Below, piece after piece: positions 26,031 through 34,611 of a DNA stretch of 64,000 nucleotides. This DNA comes from Alphaproteobacteria bacterium UBA6411 (GTDB taxonomy: Bacteria; Pseudomonadota; Alphaproteobacteria; CAAGCB01; CAG-977). The notes beneath the pieces are model-generated. The model worked only from the letters and a program-made list of their open reading frames with translations. It did no database searches and was not told where the DNA came from. The position numbers were made by a program, and so were the translations under genes. Within the stretch, counting starts at the first letter, position 1; each line of letters begins with the position of its first letter. The DNA lies in assembly GCA_002438565.1 (NCBI GenBank), contig DJPN01000001.1, forward strand, positions 1 to 64,000, read 5' to 3'.

Positions 26031-26699
26031 TTAATTGTAACCCAGCAATTTCAATTCCAGCTTTTCCTTGACCTGTTTCCAATCGGGCATTTTGGTTGAC
26101 AGCAGGTTATAAAATCCGTCCGAATGATTCGGAAAATACGCGTGGCACAACTCGTGAAAAATCACATAATCGATTGATTTTTTGTTGGCTTTTATCAGAT
26201 CGGGATTCAAAATTATTTCGTGCTTTTTCAAATAACTTCCCCAGCGTTTCTTTAATTTTCTGATTTTAAGAACCGGCAACGGCAAATCGGGAAAAGACTT
26301 TAAACATTCGCGCAACCTTTCGGCGAAAACGTCTTCGGCGCGCCGTAAAAGCCATTTTTGAAAATCGGCATTGATTTCCGCTGTTTTTTGCGGCGCGGAA
26401 GAAAGGATGCAAATCCTGTTTTTCAGCACCCGCACGGCGTTTTTCCATGCCGCTTTTTCGATGACGATTTGATACTGCCGCCCCAGATACAGCACCGAAC
26501 CGCCCGAAACGATTTCAGCCCGTTCGGGACGGTTGAATTGCCGGAAATAAGCCTGTTGCTTTTCAATCCATTTCGTTTTTCGCACGATGAAAGCGTCGAT
26601 TTCCGCATCGTTCGCCTGCACGGGGGCTTTGATTGTCACCGCGCCGTCTGGAGTAACCTCGGCTGCAAATGATTTACGCGGTTCTTTGACGATGTTCAT
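26031..26699 (-). CDS. YgjP-type zinc metalloprotease of the restriction locus
   Basis: A 222-residue protein of the YgjP/DUF45 (WLM-like) peptidase family. Near the C-terminus it shows KKRWGSY and the zinc motif HELCH, with a downstream acidic or His ligand region (NHSDGFY). These proteins are often encoded at the end of type I restriction operons, as here. The hsdR stop and this ATG overlap (TGATG at 26701-26697), so translation is coupled. The role is unknown; control of HsdR level by proteolysis is a reasonable guess, not shown. Confidence 0.88.
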   Translation of the reverse strand: MNIVKEPRKSFAAEVTPDGAVTIKAPVQANDAEIDAFIVRKTKWIEKQQAYFRQFNRPERAEIVSGGSVLYLGRQYQIVIEKAAWKNAVRVLKNRICILSSAPQKTAEINADFQKWLLRRAEDVFAERLRECLKSFPDLPLPVLKIRKLKKRWGSYLKKHEIILNPDLIKANKKSIDYVIFHELCHAYFPNHSDGFYNLLSTKMPDWKQVKEKLELKLLGYN

Positions 26700-29600
26700 C
26701 AAAACGAATCCTTGTTTTCAACCGCCAGATTCCAAGCCGTCAAAGCGATTTGCTCTATCGCGTCGGCGGATAGCTTCTCATTGACCTCGTCGAACAAAAA
26801 GTCCTCGATGTCGTTGATGACGGCGCGGCGGACTTCCTGCTTGACTGAAAAATCGACGACCTTGCGGCGTTTAATCAAATCGACGATATGGCGGACGATG
26901 TCCGTGTAATCGTCCGACGACGCAAAGAAACCGCGCAAGTTGCGGTAAAACGGGTGCGCCGTTTTATCGGCGCGCAAATCGTCGGGAATGTCGGAATCGA
27001 CGTAATCGGCGACGGCGGACTGATACGATTTCGCCTGTTCCAGCAAAGCCGCCAAGTCTTCTTTCTTCGCGGTTTTCAAATCGACCAGCAGCCGTTCGAT
27101 CAAATCGCTGAATTTGCCGTAGAAAGCCTTGTCCTGATCGTATTTTTCATAAATGATTTTCTTTGTCTGCGCCAAAATCGCGTCGGCTTTGGATTTGTCG
27201 GACAGACCGTTTCTTTCGTCTTCGATGTATTGATCGAATTCGCGCATATCGGACAAATTGATTTCCTTGGACAGGATTTCGGCTTCGCGGGCGGTGACAT
27301 ACTTGTCCAGCAGTTTGGCGATTTGATCTTTGTATTTTGAAAAATCGACGGATTCGGCGCAGGCGAGCATCGTCGTTTTCTTGATTTCGATAAAGCGTTT
27401 CAGTTCCCCTTGCCACCCGCGCAAAGTATCCAAATCCACTTTGTCGTAAAAATCGTGCAAAGCGCGGCAAAGCGAAAATTGACGGATGCAGGCGTTAACG
27501 TCTTCTTTGAATTTTTCGCGCGCCTTTTCGTCGGATTTCAATTTATCGACATAGGCGTTCACGTCGTTTTTGTCCGCAATGCCTGCAAACGGTTCGCGCA
27601 GACTTTCAAAACATTCTTGCAACCGCTTGATTTGACTGTCCGTGTCCATTAAAGCGTTTTCGATGTCGGCGGGATCGAAATTGGAAAACAGCTCCAACGC
27701 GCTTTTCAGATTTTTGGCGTTTTTGGAATAATCGACGATCAGTCCCGCCGTTTTGCGCGGCTTTCCCGCGTCGCCGTCAAACACGCGGTTGACGCGCGCG
27801 ATGGCTTGCAGCAGGTTGTGGTCTTTCAACTGTTTTGCCAGATATAAAACCGTGTCGCGCGGCGCGTCGAAACCTGTCAAAAGCTTGTCCACGACGATCA
27901 GCAGTTCGCACCCGTCCGGATTTTTCTTGTAATCGCGGACAATCTGCTTTTCCCGCGATTCCAAAGATCCGTACAGCCGCTTTTGCTCCGCCAGATAATT
28001 GGCGACAATCTGCTTGTGATCGGGCTTCAAATCGTCCGCGCCGTCCTCCGCCTGCGTTTCGGAAATGACGACTTCGGAACGGATGTCGCCCAAAAAATCA
28101 AGTGCTTGCTTGAACATGACGGCAGCGTATTTGCTGGGGGCGACCAACTGCCCTTTCAACCCCGTGTTTTTGAAGTTTTCGACAAAGTGGTCGTGAACGT
28201 CCAGCGCGATCATTTCGATGCGTTGCGATGTTTCTTCCAATACGGACGCGGACACGCATTTCCGGTTGAAATCCGCCCGTTCCTTTTCCGACATTTTGGC
28301 AAAGACGCGGTCATAGAACTTGTCCGCCAGCGGGTCGATTTTCTGATCGACGAAACGCCCCTGATAAATCAAAGGCAGAACCGCGCCGTCCTTTTCGGCT
28401 TCGGAAATCGTGTAATCATCGATCAATCCGCCGAATTTCGCGATGGATTCCGCTTTGGTCAAAACGCCGTTTTTCGTTTTGGTTTCTTTCATCAGCGGCG
28501 TTCCGGTGAACGCGATTTGACACGCGCGGGGCAGAATTTTGTTCATCATCGCGTTGGCTTCCCCGCCTTGGGTGCGGTGGGCTTCGTCGATTAAAACGAA
28601 CAGGTTCGCATCGTCGTCTGAAAAATCCGTGTTCACATCGAATTTGTGAACCAAAGTCGTTATCACGTCCGTTGTTTTGGATTTGATTTTTTCGATTAAA
28701 TCTTTGCAGGATGTCGTTTGCACCACGCCTTTTTTGATGTTGCAGGCGGCGAACGTGTCGCGGATTTGAATGTCCAAATCGCGGCGGTCGGTAACGACGA
28801 TGACGCGCGGATTTTTAACCTGCTCGATTAAATTTTTGACCAGCATGACCATCGTCAGCGATTTGCCCGACCCTTGCGTGTGCCAAATCAGCCCGCCGCG
28901 GCGTTTGCCGTTTTCGTCCGTTTCGTGAACGCGGGCAAGCGTCTTTTTAATCGCGAAATATTGCTGGTAGCGCGTGATTTTTTTAACGCCGTTGTCATAA
29001 ACGATAAAGTTCCTGACCAAATCAAGCAGCCGTTCGGGACGCAGCAGGCTGTAAATGCCCTTGTCCTGCTCCGTGATTGCGCGGGGCGTTTGTTCATATC
29101 GGGCGCGGAGCAGGTCTTCGCCGATTTGAGCGACGGTTTCGGCGCAAACGGGCGTGTTGACGCTTCGGGAAACGGCGGCGTCGAAATCGCCGCCCGCATC
29201 GCGCTCTTTCCACACGGAATAGAACTCAAACGGAGTCAGCATCGTGCCGTATTTGACGGATTGCGCGTTCGCCGCGACCAAAATTTGCGGGAACAGGAAA
29301 AAACGCGGCGTCTGCCCGCCTTGCTGGTTGCGGATCATTTGATGAATGGCGGCATCGACGGCGACGGACGATTTTTTGTTTTCGATGACGGCGAAAGGAA
29401 TGCCGTTGACGAATAAAACAATGTCGGGACGGCGGTTCGCGTCTTCGGAAATTTCAAATTCCGCGGCGACGTGAAAAGCGTTGTTCGCCGGATTTTCCCA
29501 GTCGATAAAACGCATTTGCGGCGACGTTTTCCGACCGTCGATAAATTCGACGACGGCGCGACCGCACAACAGGTTGGCGTAGATGTTTTCCGACGCTTTG

Positions 29601-29854
29601 ATAACGCCGTCGTCCAGCTTCACGCGTTCCAAATCCGCAATCGCTTCGACCAAACTTTGATCGGAAACGCGCGCGTCGTTGATGCGGCGCAAAGCGTCAA
29701 AAGCGATGTCGCGCAAAATATATTGGCCGTTGCCCTCCCGATGCTTGGCGATTTCGCGGCGCGGAATGTAATCGTACCCCAAATTCACCAACTGCAAAAC
29801 CGCGGGAATCTGCGACACGGACGCTTCGTCAAAATCGGGAAGAGTGAAAGACAT
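26699..29854 (-). CDS. hsdR: Type I restriction enzyme, R (motor and nuclease) subunit
   Basis: A 1,051-residue subunit that pumps and cuts unmodified DNA. The N-terminal PD-(D/E)xK nuclease has D144 (RPDIVLF) and E158-x-K160 (AVIENKK). The SF2 motor follows: Walker A in WHTQGSGKS near 325, DEAHR near 423, AFTGTPL, and IARVNRVFDG. The C-terminus is helical for assembly with HsdM/HsdS. The ATG at 29854 has AAGGAA 9 nt upstream; a TTG at 29872 overlaps that site. It is separated from hsdS by about 500 bp with two predicted short transcripts, so it may have its own promoter. Confidence 0.96.
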   Translation of the reverse strand: MSFTLPDFDEASVSQIPAVLQLVNLGYDYIPRREIAKHREGNGQYILRDIAFDALRRINDARVSDQSLVEAIADLERVKLDDGVIKASENIYANLLCGRAVVEFIDGRKTSPQMRFIDWENPANNAFHVAAEFEISEDANRRPDIVLFVNGIPFAVIENKKSSVAVDAAIHQMIRNQQGGQTPRFFLFPQILVAANAQSVKYGTMLTPFEFYSVWKERDAGGDFDAAVSRSVNTPVCAETVAQIGEDLLRARYEQTPRAITEQDKGIYSLLRPERLLDLVRNFIVYDNGVKKITRYQQYFAIKKTLARVHETDENGKRRGGLIWHTQGSGKSLTMVMLVKNLIEQVKNPRVIVVTDRRDLDIQIRDTFAACNIKKGVVQTTSCKDLIEKIKSKTTDVITTLVHKFDVNTDFSDDDANLFVLIDEAHRTQGGEANAMMNKILPRACQIAFTGTPLMKETKTKNGVLTKAESIAKFGGLIDDYTISEAEKDGAVLPLIYQGRFVDQKIDPLADKFYDRVFAKMSEKERADFNRKCVSASVLEETSQRIEMIALDVHDHFVENFKNTGLKGQLVAPSKYAAVMFKQALDFLGDIRSEVVISETQAEDGADDLKPDHKQIVANYLAEQKRLYGSLESREKQIVRDYKKNPDGCELLIVVDKLLTGFDAPRDTVLYLAKQLKDHNLLQAIARVNRVFDGDAGKPRKTAGLIVDYSKNAKNLKSALELFSNFDPADIENALMDTDSQIKRLQECFESLREPFAGIADKNDVNAYVDKLKSDEKAREKFKEDVNACIRQFSLCRALHDFYDKVDLDTLRGWQGELKRFIEIKKTTMLACAESVDFSKYKDQIAKLLDKYVTAREAEILSKEINLSDMREFDQYIEDERNGLSDKSKADAILAQTKKIIYEKYDQDKAFYGKFSDLIERLLVDLKTAKKEDLAALLEQAKSYQSAVADYVDSDIPDDLRADKTAHPFYRNLRGFFASSDDYTDIVRHIVDLIKRRKVVDFSVKQEVRRAVINDIEDFLFDEVNEKLSADAIEQIALTAWNLAVENKDSF

Positions 29855-29866
29855 GGTTAAATTTCC

Positions 29867-29964
29867 TTGCAAAGATAAAAAGTTCTGCTATTCATATCCT
29901 CAATAGTCCTCGGAAAGTGCTATGACGCCTTGGTAGCGTTACCACGCCGAGGTTATTTTTTTTC
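29867..29964 (+). ncRNA. Possible short transcript ending in a strong terminator, opposite the hsdR leader
   Basis: TTGCAA (29867-29872), a 16-nt spacer and TATTCA (29889-29894) precede a nested hairpin: outer arms CCTCGG (29910-29915) and CCGAGG (29948-29953), inner arms TGGTA and TACCA. TTATTTTTTTT follows. The hairpin plus T-run is a good plus-strand terminator, yet no plus-strand gene feeds it. A transcript of about 60-65 nt is the simplest reading. On the minus strand the same hairpin would lie in the hsdR mRNA leader. Confidence 0.4.
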
Positions 29965-30059
29965 GCATAGAACCAGAATATAATCATATCTTGAAATTTA
30001 CAAGAAACACATATTTCGGTCATGCGGCATTCCCTTCCTGAAAAATTCCCAAAAGGCAT

Positions 30060-30174
30060 TTGTTTTCTTAACTTGACATACGTATAATGAAAATATGAGT
30101 TCATGACCTAGGGTTGTGAACCTGTCAAGGTTTCGGGCACTGAGCCAGCGTAGCAAATCAGTGCCCTTTCTTTT
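30060..30174 (+). ncRNA. Predicted small RNA between hsdS and hsdR (promoter, two hairpins, terminator)
   Basis: TTGTTT (30060-30065), a 17-nt spacer and a perfect TATAAT (30083-30088) predict a start near 30095. The RNA would hold a hairpin AACCT-GTCA-AGGTT (30119-30132) and then a 9-bp stem GGGCACTGA (30135-30143) with TCAGTGCCC (30158-30166) around a 14-nt loop, followed by TTTCTTTT. Total about 80 nt. It reads against the operon direction. No matching ORF with a ribosome site is seen. I cannot assign it to a known RNA family. Confidence 0.5.
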
Positions 30175-30257
30175 AAACGCGTTTGTTTGTCCCATTCAGG
30201 CGAATTGATGCAACCGCCATTTCCTTTGATTGAAAAAGCGGTTTTAAACTTTGCGAT

Positions 30258-30365
30258 TTAACATAACCATTCCCCTGCTTCGCTTTCGCTGTTCAAAATA
30301 CCGTGACGGTCGCTTTCGGGATTAACAACCACTAAATCTATCAGGACTTCTTTATGTTCAATCAT
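30258..30365 (-). CDS. Possible 35-residue small protein after hsdS
   Basis: ATG at 30365 starts 1 nt after the hsdS stop, with AAGGTG 8 nt upstream inside the hsdS end. The product MIEHKEVLIDLVVVNPESDR... is 35 residues and acidic. The ribosome site and coupling to hsdS argue for translation. The alternative is chance, given its size. No family known. Confidence 0.35.
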   Translation of the reverse strand: MIEHKEVLIDLVVVNPESDRHGILNSESEAGEWLC

Positions 30366-30366
30366 C

Positions 30367-31536
30367 TTACGCCACCTTTACGCGGATTTTTCCGGTTAAG
30401 AGTTGCTGCATCAATCCTTTTTTCTGGGATTGGAGCAAGTCGAGTTTCCGAACCAACAGGTCGATTTCTTCGTCCGTTTTGGAAAGAATGTCGGCAATCG
30501 TTTTTTGTTCGGAAATGTCAGTCGGGATACACAGAGAAAAACTATCTAAGCTCGATTTTTGAATATTCGGCAAACCGGAACCGACGCGCAATCTCATAAT
30601 ATCGCTTTCTTCAAATTTCAAAATTTGAAACAAGAAATGTAAATTTGTTTGCAAATTTGATAAAGCGTAGCAATGTCCGCCACACCAAAAACGTTCTTTC
30701 ATAAAAGCGACAAATCCGCATGAATTTCCGCCTTCGCTGATTGTAATCGTGTTTTTTTCACGATTATAAGAATCCGTAAGTCCTGACTTTGAAATTCCGC
30801 CATTGATAACAGGATATACGCCCGTTTCAGTCATTTCCAAACGCCCTAATTGTTCCCCTTTGGAAATAGCGGCTATTTCTCCCAGTTTTACTTTTTGCCA
30901 TTCGCCTGTGAAACCGGGCAGGCGGATTCGGGCGGTTAACAGTTTTTGCATCAGCCCCTTTTTTTGCAAACGCTTTGCGGCGATCAAAGCCGTCAGTTTT
31001 TCAATCGCCGAATCCCACGCCCCCAAAATCTCCGCAATCTTTTCCTGCTCCGCCAGCGGAGGGAGTAAAAGAGGGCACTTTGCATATTCTTCCGCATTAA
31101 CTCCAGGTTGCCCGCTACGAACAGACATTACCTTTATCCAAGATTTATAAAAAGGCATTTCTGTCGATAACTTTAAATAATAAGGGTTTATTAAATTTGT
31201 GTTTGGAGAAAATTTTATTAAAAAACCTGCAAAGACAAATTGTCCATCATTTTCGTTGTATAAATATGTTTTCCCAGTTGTTGCTCCTGTTCGGGCAAAG
31301 ACAATATCACCTTTTTCCAATAAGTAATTTTTATAATCAGAAATGTTTACAGAAACTCTGTTTGAAAAAATATATTTCCCATCATCATCTATGTCCGTAA
31401 TCCTAATATATAATGGTAAATTTGGTGAATAAGGAACAGAAGGAGCATTTGCACCATATTGTCCCTTATTTTTGCAAATCTTACCCAGTTTTGTTTTGCT
31501 CCACCCGTCGGGGATTTTTTGAGTAGTTTTTGTCAT
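30367..31536 (-). CDS. hsdS: Type I restriction system specificity subunit (two recognition domains)
   Basis: A 389-residue HsdS. It has two target-recognition domains, each opening in the usual way (IPDGWSKTKLGKI and, after residue 205, GFTGEWQKVKLGEIAAISKG) and each followed by a conserved helical spacer (LPPLAEQEKIAEILGAWDSAIEKL, and ISEQKTIADILSKTDEEIDLL). It sets the bipartite DNA target of the HsdM/HsdR complex. I prefer ATG 31536 (MTKTTQKIP); the frame is open to 31566, and either start overlaps or abuts the previous gene. The DNA is more AT-rich than hsdM or hsdR, as is common for recognition subunits. Confidence 0.93.
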   Translation of the reverse strand: MTKTTQKIPDGWSKTKLGKICKNKGQYGANAPSVPYSPNLPLYIRITDIDDDGKYIFSNRVSVNISDYKNYLLEKGDIVFARTGATTGKTYLYNENDGQFVFAGFLIKFSPNTNLINPYYLKLSTEMPFYKSWIKVMSVRSGQPGVNAEEYAKCPLLLPPLAEQEKIAEILGAWDSAIEKLTALIAAKRLQKKGLMQKLLTARIRLPGFTGEWQKVKLGEIAAISKGEQLGRLEMTETGVYPVINGGISKSGLTDSYNREKNTITISEGGNSCGFVAFMKERFWCGGHCYALSNLQTNLHFLFQILKFEESDIMRLRVGSGLPNIQKSSLDSFSLCIPTDISEQKTIADILSKTDEEIDLLVRKLDLLQSQKKGLMQQLLTGKIRVKVA

Positions 31537-31543
31537 TTTGCAC

Positions 31544-32902
31544 TCATTCTTTTTCTTCATCATCAATTTCAGATGTTGCTTTCGTCAAGAACTCTCTTTC
31601 AGCTTCTTCGGCTTTTTTATTTAGATATTTTGCAAATTGCGATATGCCGGGAATATTTTTAAATTTATCTACTGCATTTGCAACTGCGGCGGTTTTATCC
31701 ATAATTTCCATTAAGGGATTATCTGTTTTATTATAGTCTGTAATTAGTTTTCCAGGGTTCTCAGCACTTGTTATTATCATATTAAACAGCAATTTTGCCC
31801 TTAATTCATGGGACATATTTTCTTGCGGTAAATCCTGAATTTGCTTAACTAATCCAAGATAAGTTTTACTTAATACCTCTTTATGGGCATATTCTTCTAT
31901 TAAACGTTTCGATAAATTAATCGATTTATTTGAAGTCCATGCAATCCAAAGTAACGGGAAGTAAATAGGAATGACTAAAAACAATGTTTTTGGAAAATTT
32001 TCTATTAAATCTTGTATTTTCTTTACACCCTCAATATGTAAAGAAAAATTAATATAAACAGGAATTAAAGAAACCAACACCATAGAGATAATAGCTAATG
32101 TAAAAACAATAGAAGACACTCGCCGATGTGATATTTCCGATTTTTTCTGAGAAACATAAGCTGCACTTAAGCCTTTTGCCATTGCCTCCGGCATTAACTC
32201 ATCCAATTTTTCTTTTCTGTTTTCGTATTCAGAATCATATGTTCTTTTTAAATTTTCAAAACTTTCTGAAAATTTTTTCATTTTCTCTTCAATTACAGAA
32301 TAACTTTTATTTAATTTATCTTTCAAGCCACCTTCTCGTTCTCCATCTGGTTTTTCATCTCCCATGATTTCATTGTATAAATCGTCTATTTCAGATTTTC
32401 GTTCCTTTGCTGTCGTCTGCAAGTCTGTTATCTTTTTTAAGGAAGAATTAACTTCAGCTTCAATCGCAGTTATGTTTTCCTTTGACGCTTTGGTCACGCT
32501 TAATTCGGCAGAAACTTCAGTTTGTAATAATTTTATTTTGTTTTGAATTTCCGATATATTCTCTTCTTCCTTAGCGAGTTGGCATGATTTTTCATTAATT
32601 TCACTTGCAACTTTTATTGCCCCTTTAACTTTTGTTCTATTTTCTTTATAATCCTTTATAATATCTTTCAATTCATCAAGAAGTTGGATAGATTCTTCTT
32701 GTTTTTCTGATGTCTGTTGCGCAAGAAATTTGGCTTTTTCAAACGCTTTCGTTGCTTCTTCTTCTGTTGCACCGATTTTGTTTTCAGCTATTTTTTTTGC
32801 TTCTTCTGCTAATTTTTGAATCGCGGGTAGAGCTTCCTCAAGGTTTTTTATACGCTCCCATGTTTTTTTGCGTTCTTCATCCAAATATTCCGTATCAGCC
32901 AT
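31544..32902 (-). CDS. Coiled-coil protein with two transmembrane segments in the restriction operon
   Basis: A 452-residue protein. Residues 1-260 are strongly charged and heptad-like, predicted as a long coiled coil (LEEALPAIQKLAEEAKKIAE and similar). Two hydrophobic segments follow at about 275-297 and 312-335. The C-terminal 115 residues are soluble. The gene is AT-rich compared with hsdM and hsdR. AAGGAT precedes its ATG, and its end overlaps the possible upstream start of hsdS. I recognise no named family. Extra ORFs inside hsd operons are known, and a membrane-anchored accessory or effector role is possible but unproven. Confidence 0.75.
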   Translation of the reverse strand: MADTEYLDEERKKTWERIKNLEEALPAIQKLAEEAKKIAENKIGATEEEATKAFEKAKFLAQQTSEKQEESIQLLDELKDIIKDYKENRTKVKGAIKVASEINEKSCQLAKEEENISEIQNKIKLLQTEVSAELSVTKASKENITAIEAEVNSSLKKITDLQTTAKERKSEIDDLYNEIMGDEKPDGEREGGLKDKLNKSYSVIEEKMKKFSESFENLKRTYDSEYENRKEKLDELMPEAMAKGLSAAYVSQKKSEISHRRVSSIVFTLAIISMVLVSLIPVYINFSLHIEGVKKIQDLIENFPKTLFLVIPIYFPLLWIAWTSNKSINLSKRLIEEYAHKEVLSKTYLGLVKQIQDLPQENMSHELRAKLLFNMIITSAENPGKLITDYNKTDNPLMEIMDKTAAVANAVDKFKNIPGISQFAKYLNKKAEEAEREFLTKATSEIDDEEKE

Positions 32903-32917
32903 TTTTTTTCATCCTTT

Positions 32918-32946
32918 TAAATAAATTCCCCTAAATCATACATCAA
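32918..32946 (-). promoter_or_regulatory. Internal promoter before the coiled-coil membrane protein gene
   Basis: On the minus strand TTGATG (32946-32941), a 17-nt spacer and TATTTA (32923-32918), ending 15 nt before the start codon. The region is very AT-rich. Confidence 0.35.
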
Positions 32947-33007
32947 CTTTTGATATAAAGTCTATAATTCCTTTGTTTTAAGATTTTTACGTCGGTGCGC
33001 CGTTCGC

Positions 33008-33331
33008 TCATTTTCCGAATTGCGTGCCGCGTGCCGACCGTACCCGCATCCCGACCGCCAAAATTATTTCAAGGGAATACAATTTCAGTGTTCTTTGTAC
33101 TTGCCGCGTTCCCTCGTTTTGAACTTGTAAGTAATCCTTACAAGTTGCCGACAGGTCGGTTTCGTCATCATCAAGGATATTTTTTATATGCTGTGTGATG
33201 TTTTACGTCGAAGTGTCAAACAACTCCGCCATTTGGGCTTGAGACAGCCAAACCGTCCCGTCCATGCCGCGCAAAGTGATTTTCGCCTTGCCGTCGTCGG
33301 TCGTGTGGATAATCATTTCTCCTTGCGTCAT
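33008..33331 (-). pseudogene. Decayed RhuM family gene (premature stop and 3' truncation)
   Basis: Starting at an ATG (33331) that overlaps the stop of the RhuM-Fic gene (ATGA), the frame reads a RhuM N-terminus (MTQGEMIIHTTDDGKAK..., then TVWLSQAQMAELFDTST). It hits TAA at 33205-33203, where RhuM proteins have Gln or Lys before NIT. In the same frame, RhuM text resumes (NITQHIKNIL, STCKDYLQV-like as SATCKDYLQVQNEG, LEIILAVGMRVRSARGTQF) and ends at a TGA at 33010, far short of full length. The pattern fits a CAA-to-TAA change plus loss of the 3' part. Confidence 0.8.
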
Positions 33332-34593
33332 CTCTTTATCCCTCTGTTTCTGTTTAAAACACTGACGACGATTTGTTTAATCGTTTCCATTTCTTGCGGA
33401 CGGCTTTCGGCAATCAGCAAGGTCAAGGCTGCCAACGCGGCATTGTCAATAACGGGAACGTTGTTTGAATACAAAATGCCGTTTCGTTCCAGAAAATACA
33501 AAAAGCAACCGGCGGCTATGCGTTTGTTGCCGTCGGTAAAGCTGTGGTTTTTCGTAATCAAATACAGCAGAGTAGCCGCTTTTTCCTCTAACGAGGGATA
33601 GCAATCACGCCCGCCGAATGTCTGATAAATCTGATTGACAGAACTTTCAAAACTGTCGTCTTTCGGATTGGCAAAAACATCCGATCCGAATTCCGGCTTC
33701 ATTTTTTCGACAACCGTTAAAAAATCGGACGGGGTCAGAACAATGGCGGCTTTTTCCGTTTCACCAACCGTATCCAGTGTTTTATTGTCAAAGTCGTCCA
33801 ACAACTTTAACCCGTCTGAAAAATCGGACAACACACGCAACAATTCTTTCGCTTCATCCAAAGACTCCGCTTGATTTTCCAAGCCGCGCCGCACAACGCC
33901 AATCGCTTGTTGCAATTTTTGCAGGCGTTTGTTTCGTTCTTCACTCAGCCTCTTTTGGTTTAAAGCGTATCCATCCAGCAAATACTGTTTTAATACGTGA
34001 TTAGCCCAGATGCGGAATTGAGTGCCTTGATAAGATTTTACGCGGTATCCAACAGAAATAATTACGTCTAAATTATATTGAAAAACGCCGCGGGAAACCA
34101 TTCGTTTTCCTTCTTTTCGAACTTCCCGGAAATTCCGGGAAGTTGATGCGGGATCTAATTCACATTCATCATAAATGTTTTGAATATGTTCGTTGATGGT
34201 ATTGAAATCTTTGTTAAACAAACGCGCCATTTCAGATTGTGTTAACCACACCGTATTGTTGGAGGCATCTATTTTTACAGAAATTTCAATGCCTTGTCCG
34301 GGAGGTTGATACAAAATGACGGTATCTTTTGTTGAAAGGAAAGCGGAAGATGAGGAAAATATATTTTCCCGTTGTTTGATGAAGGCCTCCATATCATTTT
34401 TAGATGCCGGAGGAATATCTGTGTGAATCTCATTTTTTCGCAATTGCGTCATGACGCGGCTGTTTATATCGTTTCCGGGATGGATAAAATATGATAAGAT
34501 TTGTTGGTTGTTTTTATCCGTATATAAAAACATTGCTTTTGCTAAAGCTGCTTCTTCAGCCGTTAAAATCTTTTTTGCTTCTCTTTTTCTCAT
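33328..34593 (-). CDS. RhuM-Fic/Doc fusion protein in the type I restriction operon
   Basis: A 421-residue protein. Residues about 1-85 are an N-terminal extension without a known match, about 90-225 the RhuM domain (TVWLTQSEMARLF, NLDVIISVGYRVKSYQGTQFRIWA), then a helical linker, then a Fic/Doc domain with the core HSFTDGNKR near 349-357. Fic enzymes usually AMPylate and Doc phosphorylates targets; the Lys in GNKR is closer to Doc-type motifs. RhuM-Fic proteins are frequent neighbours of hsd genes; their job there is not settled. It lies 18 nt after hsdM. A decayed RhuM copy follows. Confidence 0.88.
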   Translation of the reverse strand: MRKREAKKILTAEEAALAKAMFLYTDKNNQQILSYFIHPGNDINSRVMTQLRKNEIHTDIPPASKNDMEAFIKQRENIFSSSSAFLSTKDTVILYQPPGQGIEISVKIDASNNTVWLTQSEMARLFNKDFNTINEHIQNIYDECELDPASTSRNFREVRKEGKRMVSRGVFQYNLDVIISVGYRVKSYQGTQFRIWANHVLKQYLLDGYALNQKRLSEERNKRLQKLQQAIGVVRRGLENQAESLDEAKELLRVLSDFSDGLKLLDDFDNKTLDTVGETEKAAIVLTPSDFLTVVEKMKPEFGSDVFANPKDDSFESSVNQIYQTFGGRDCYPSLEEKAATLLYLITKNHSFTDGNKRIAAGCFLYFLERNGILYSNNVPVIDNAALAALTLLIAESRPQEMETIKQIVVSVLNRNRGIKR

Positions 34594-34611
34594 TTTTTTA
34601 CCCTATTCACT

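Noticed and set aside
25390..26082. Long version of the cytidylyltransferase gene starting at 26082
   Set aside because: The extra N-terminus overlaps the end of the YgjP gene and shows no family likeness; a later start is more likely although not pinned down.
29998..30195. Minus-strand ORF across the predicted small RNA
   Set aside because: No ribosome site at its start, which lies beyond the terminator stem; coding would conflict with the promoter and hairpins.
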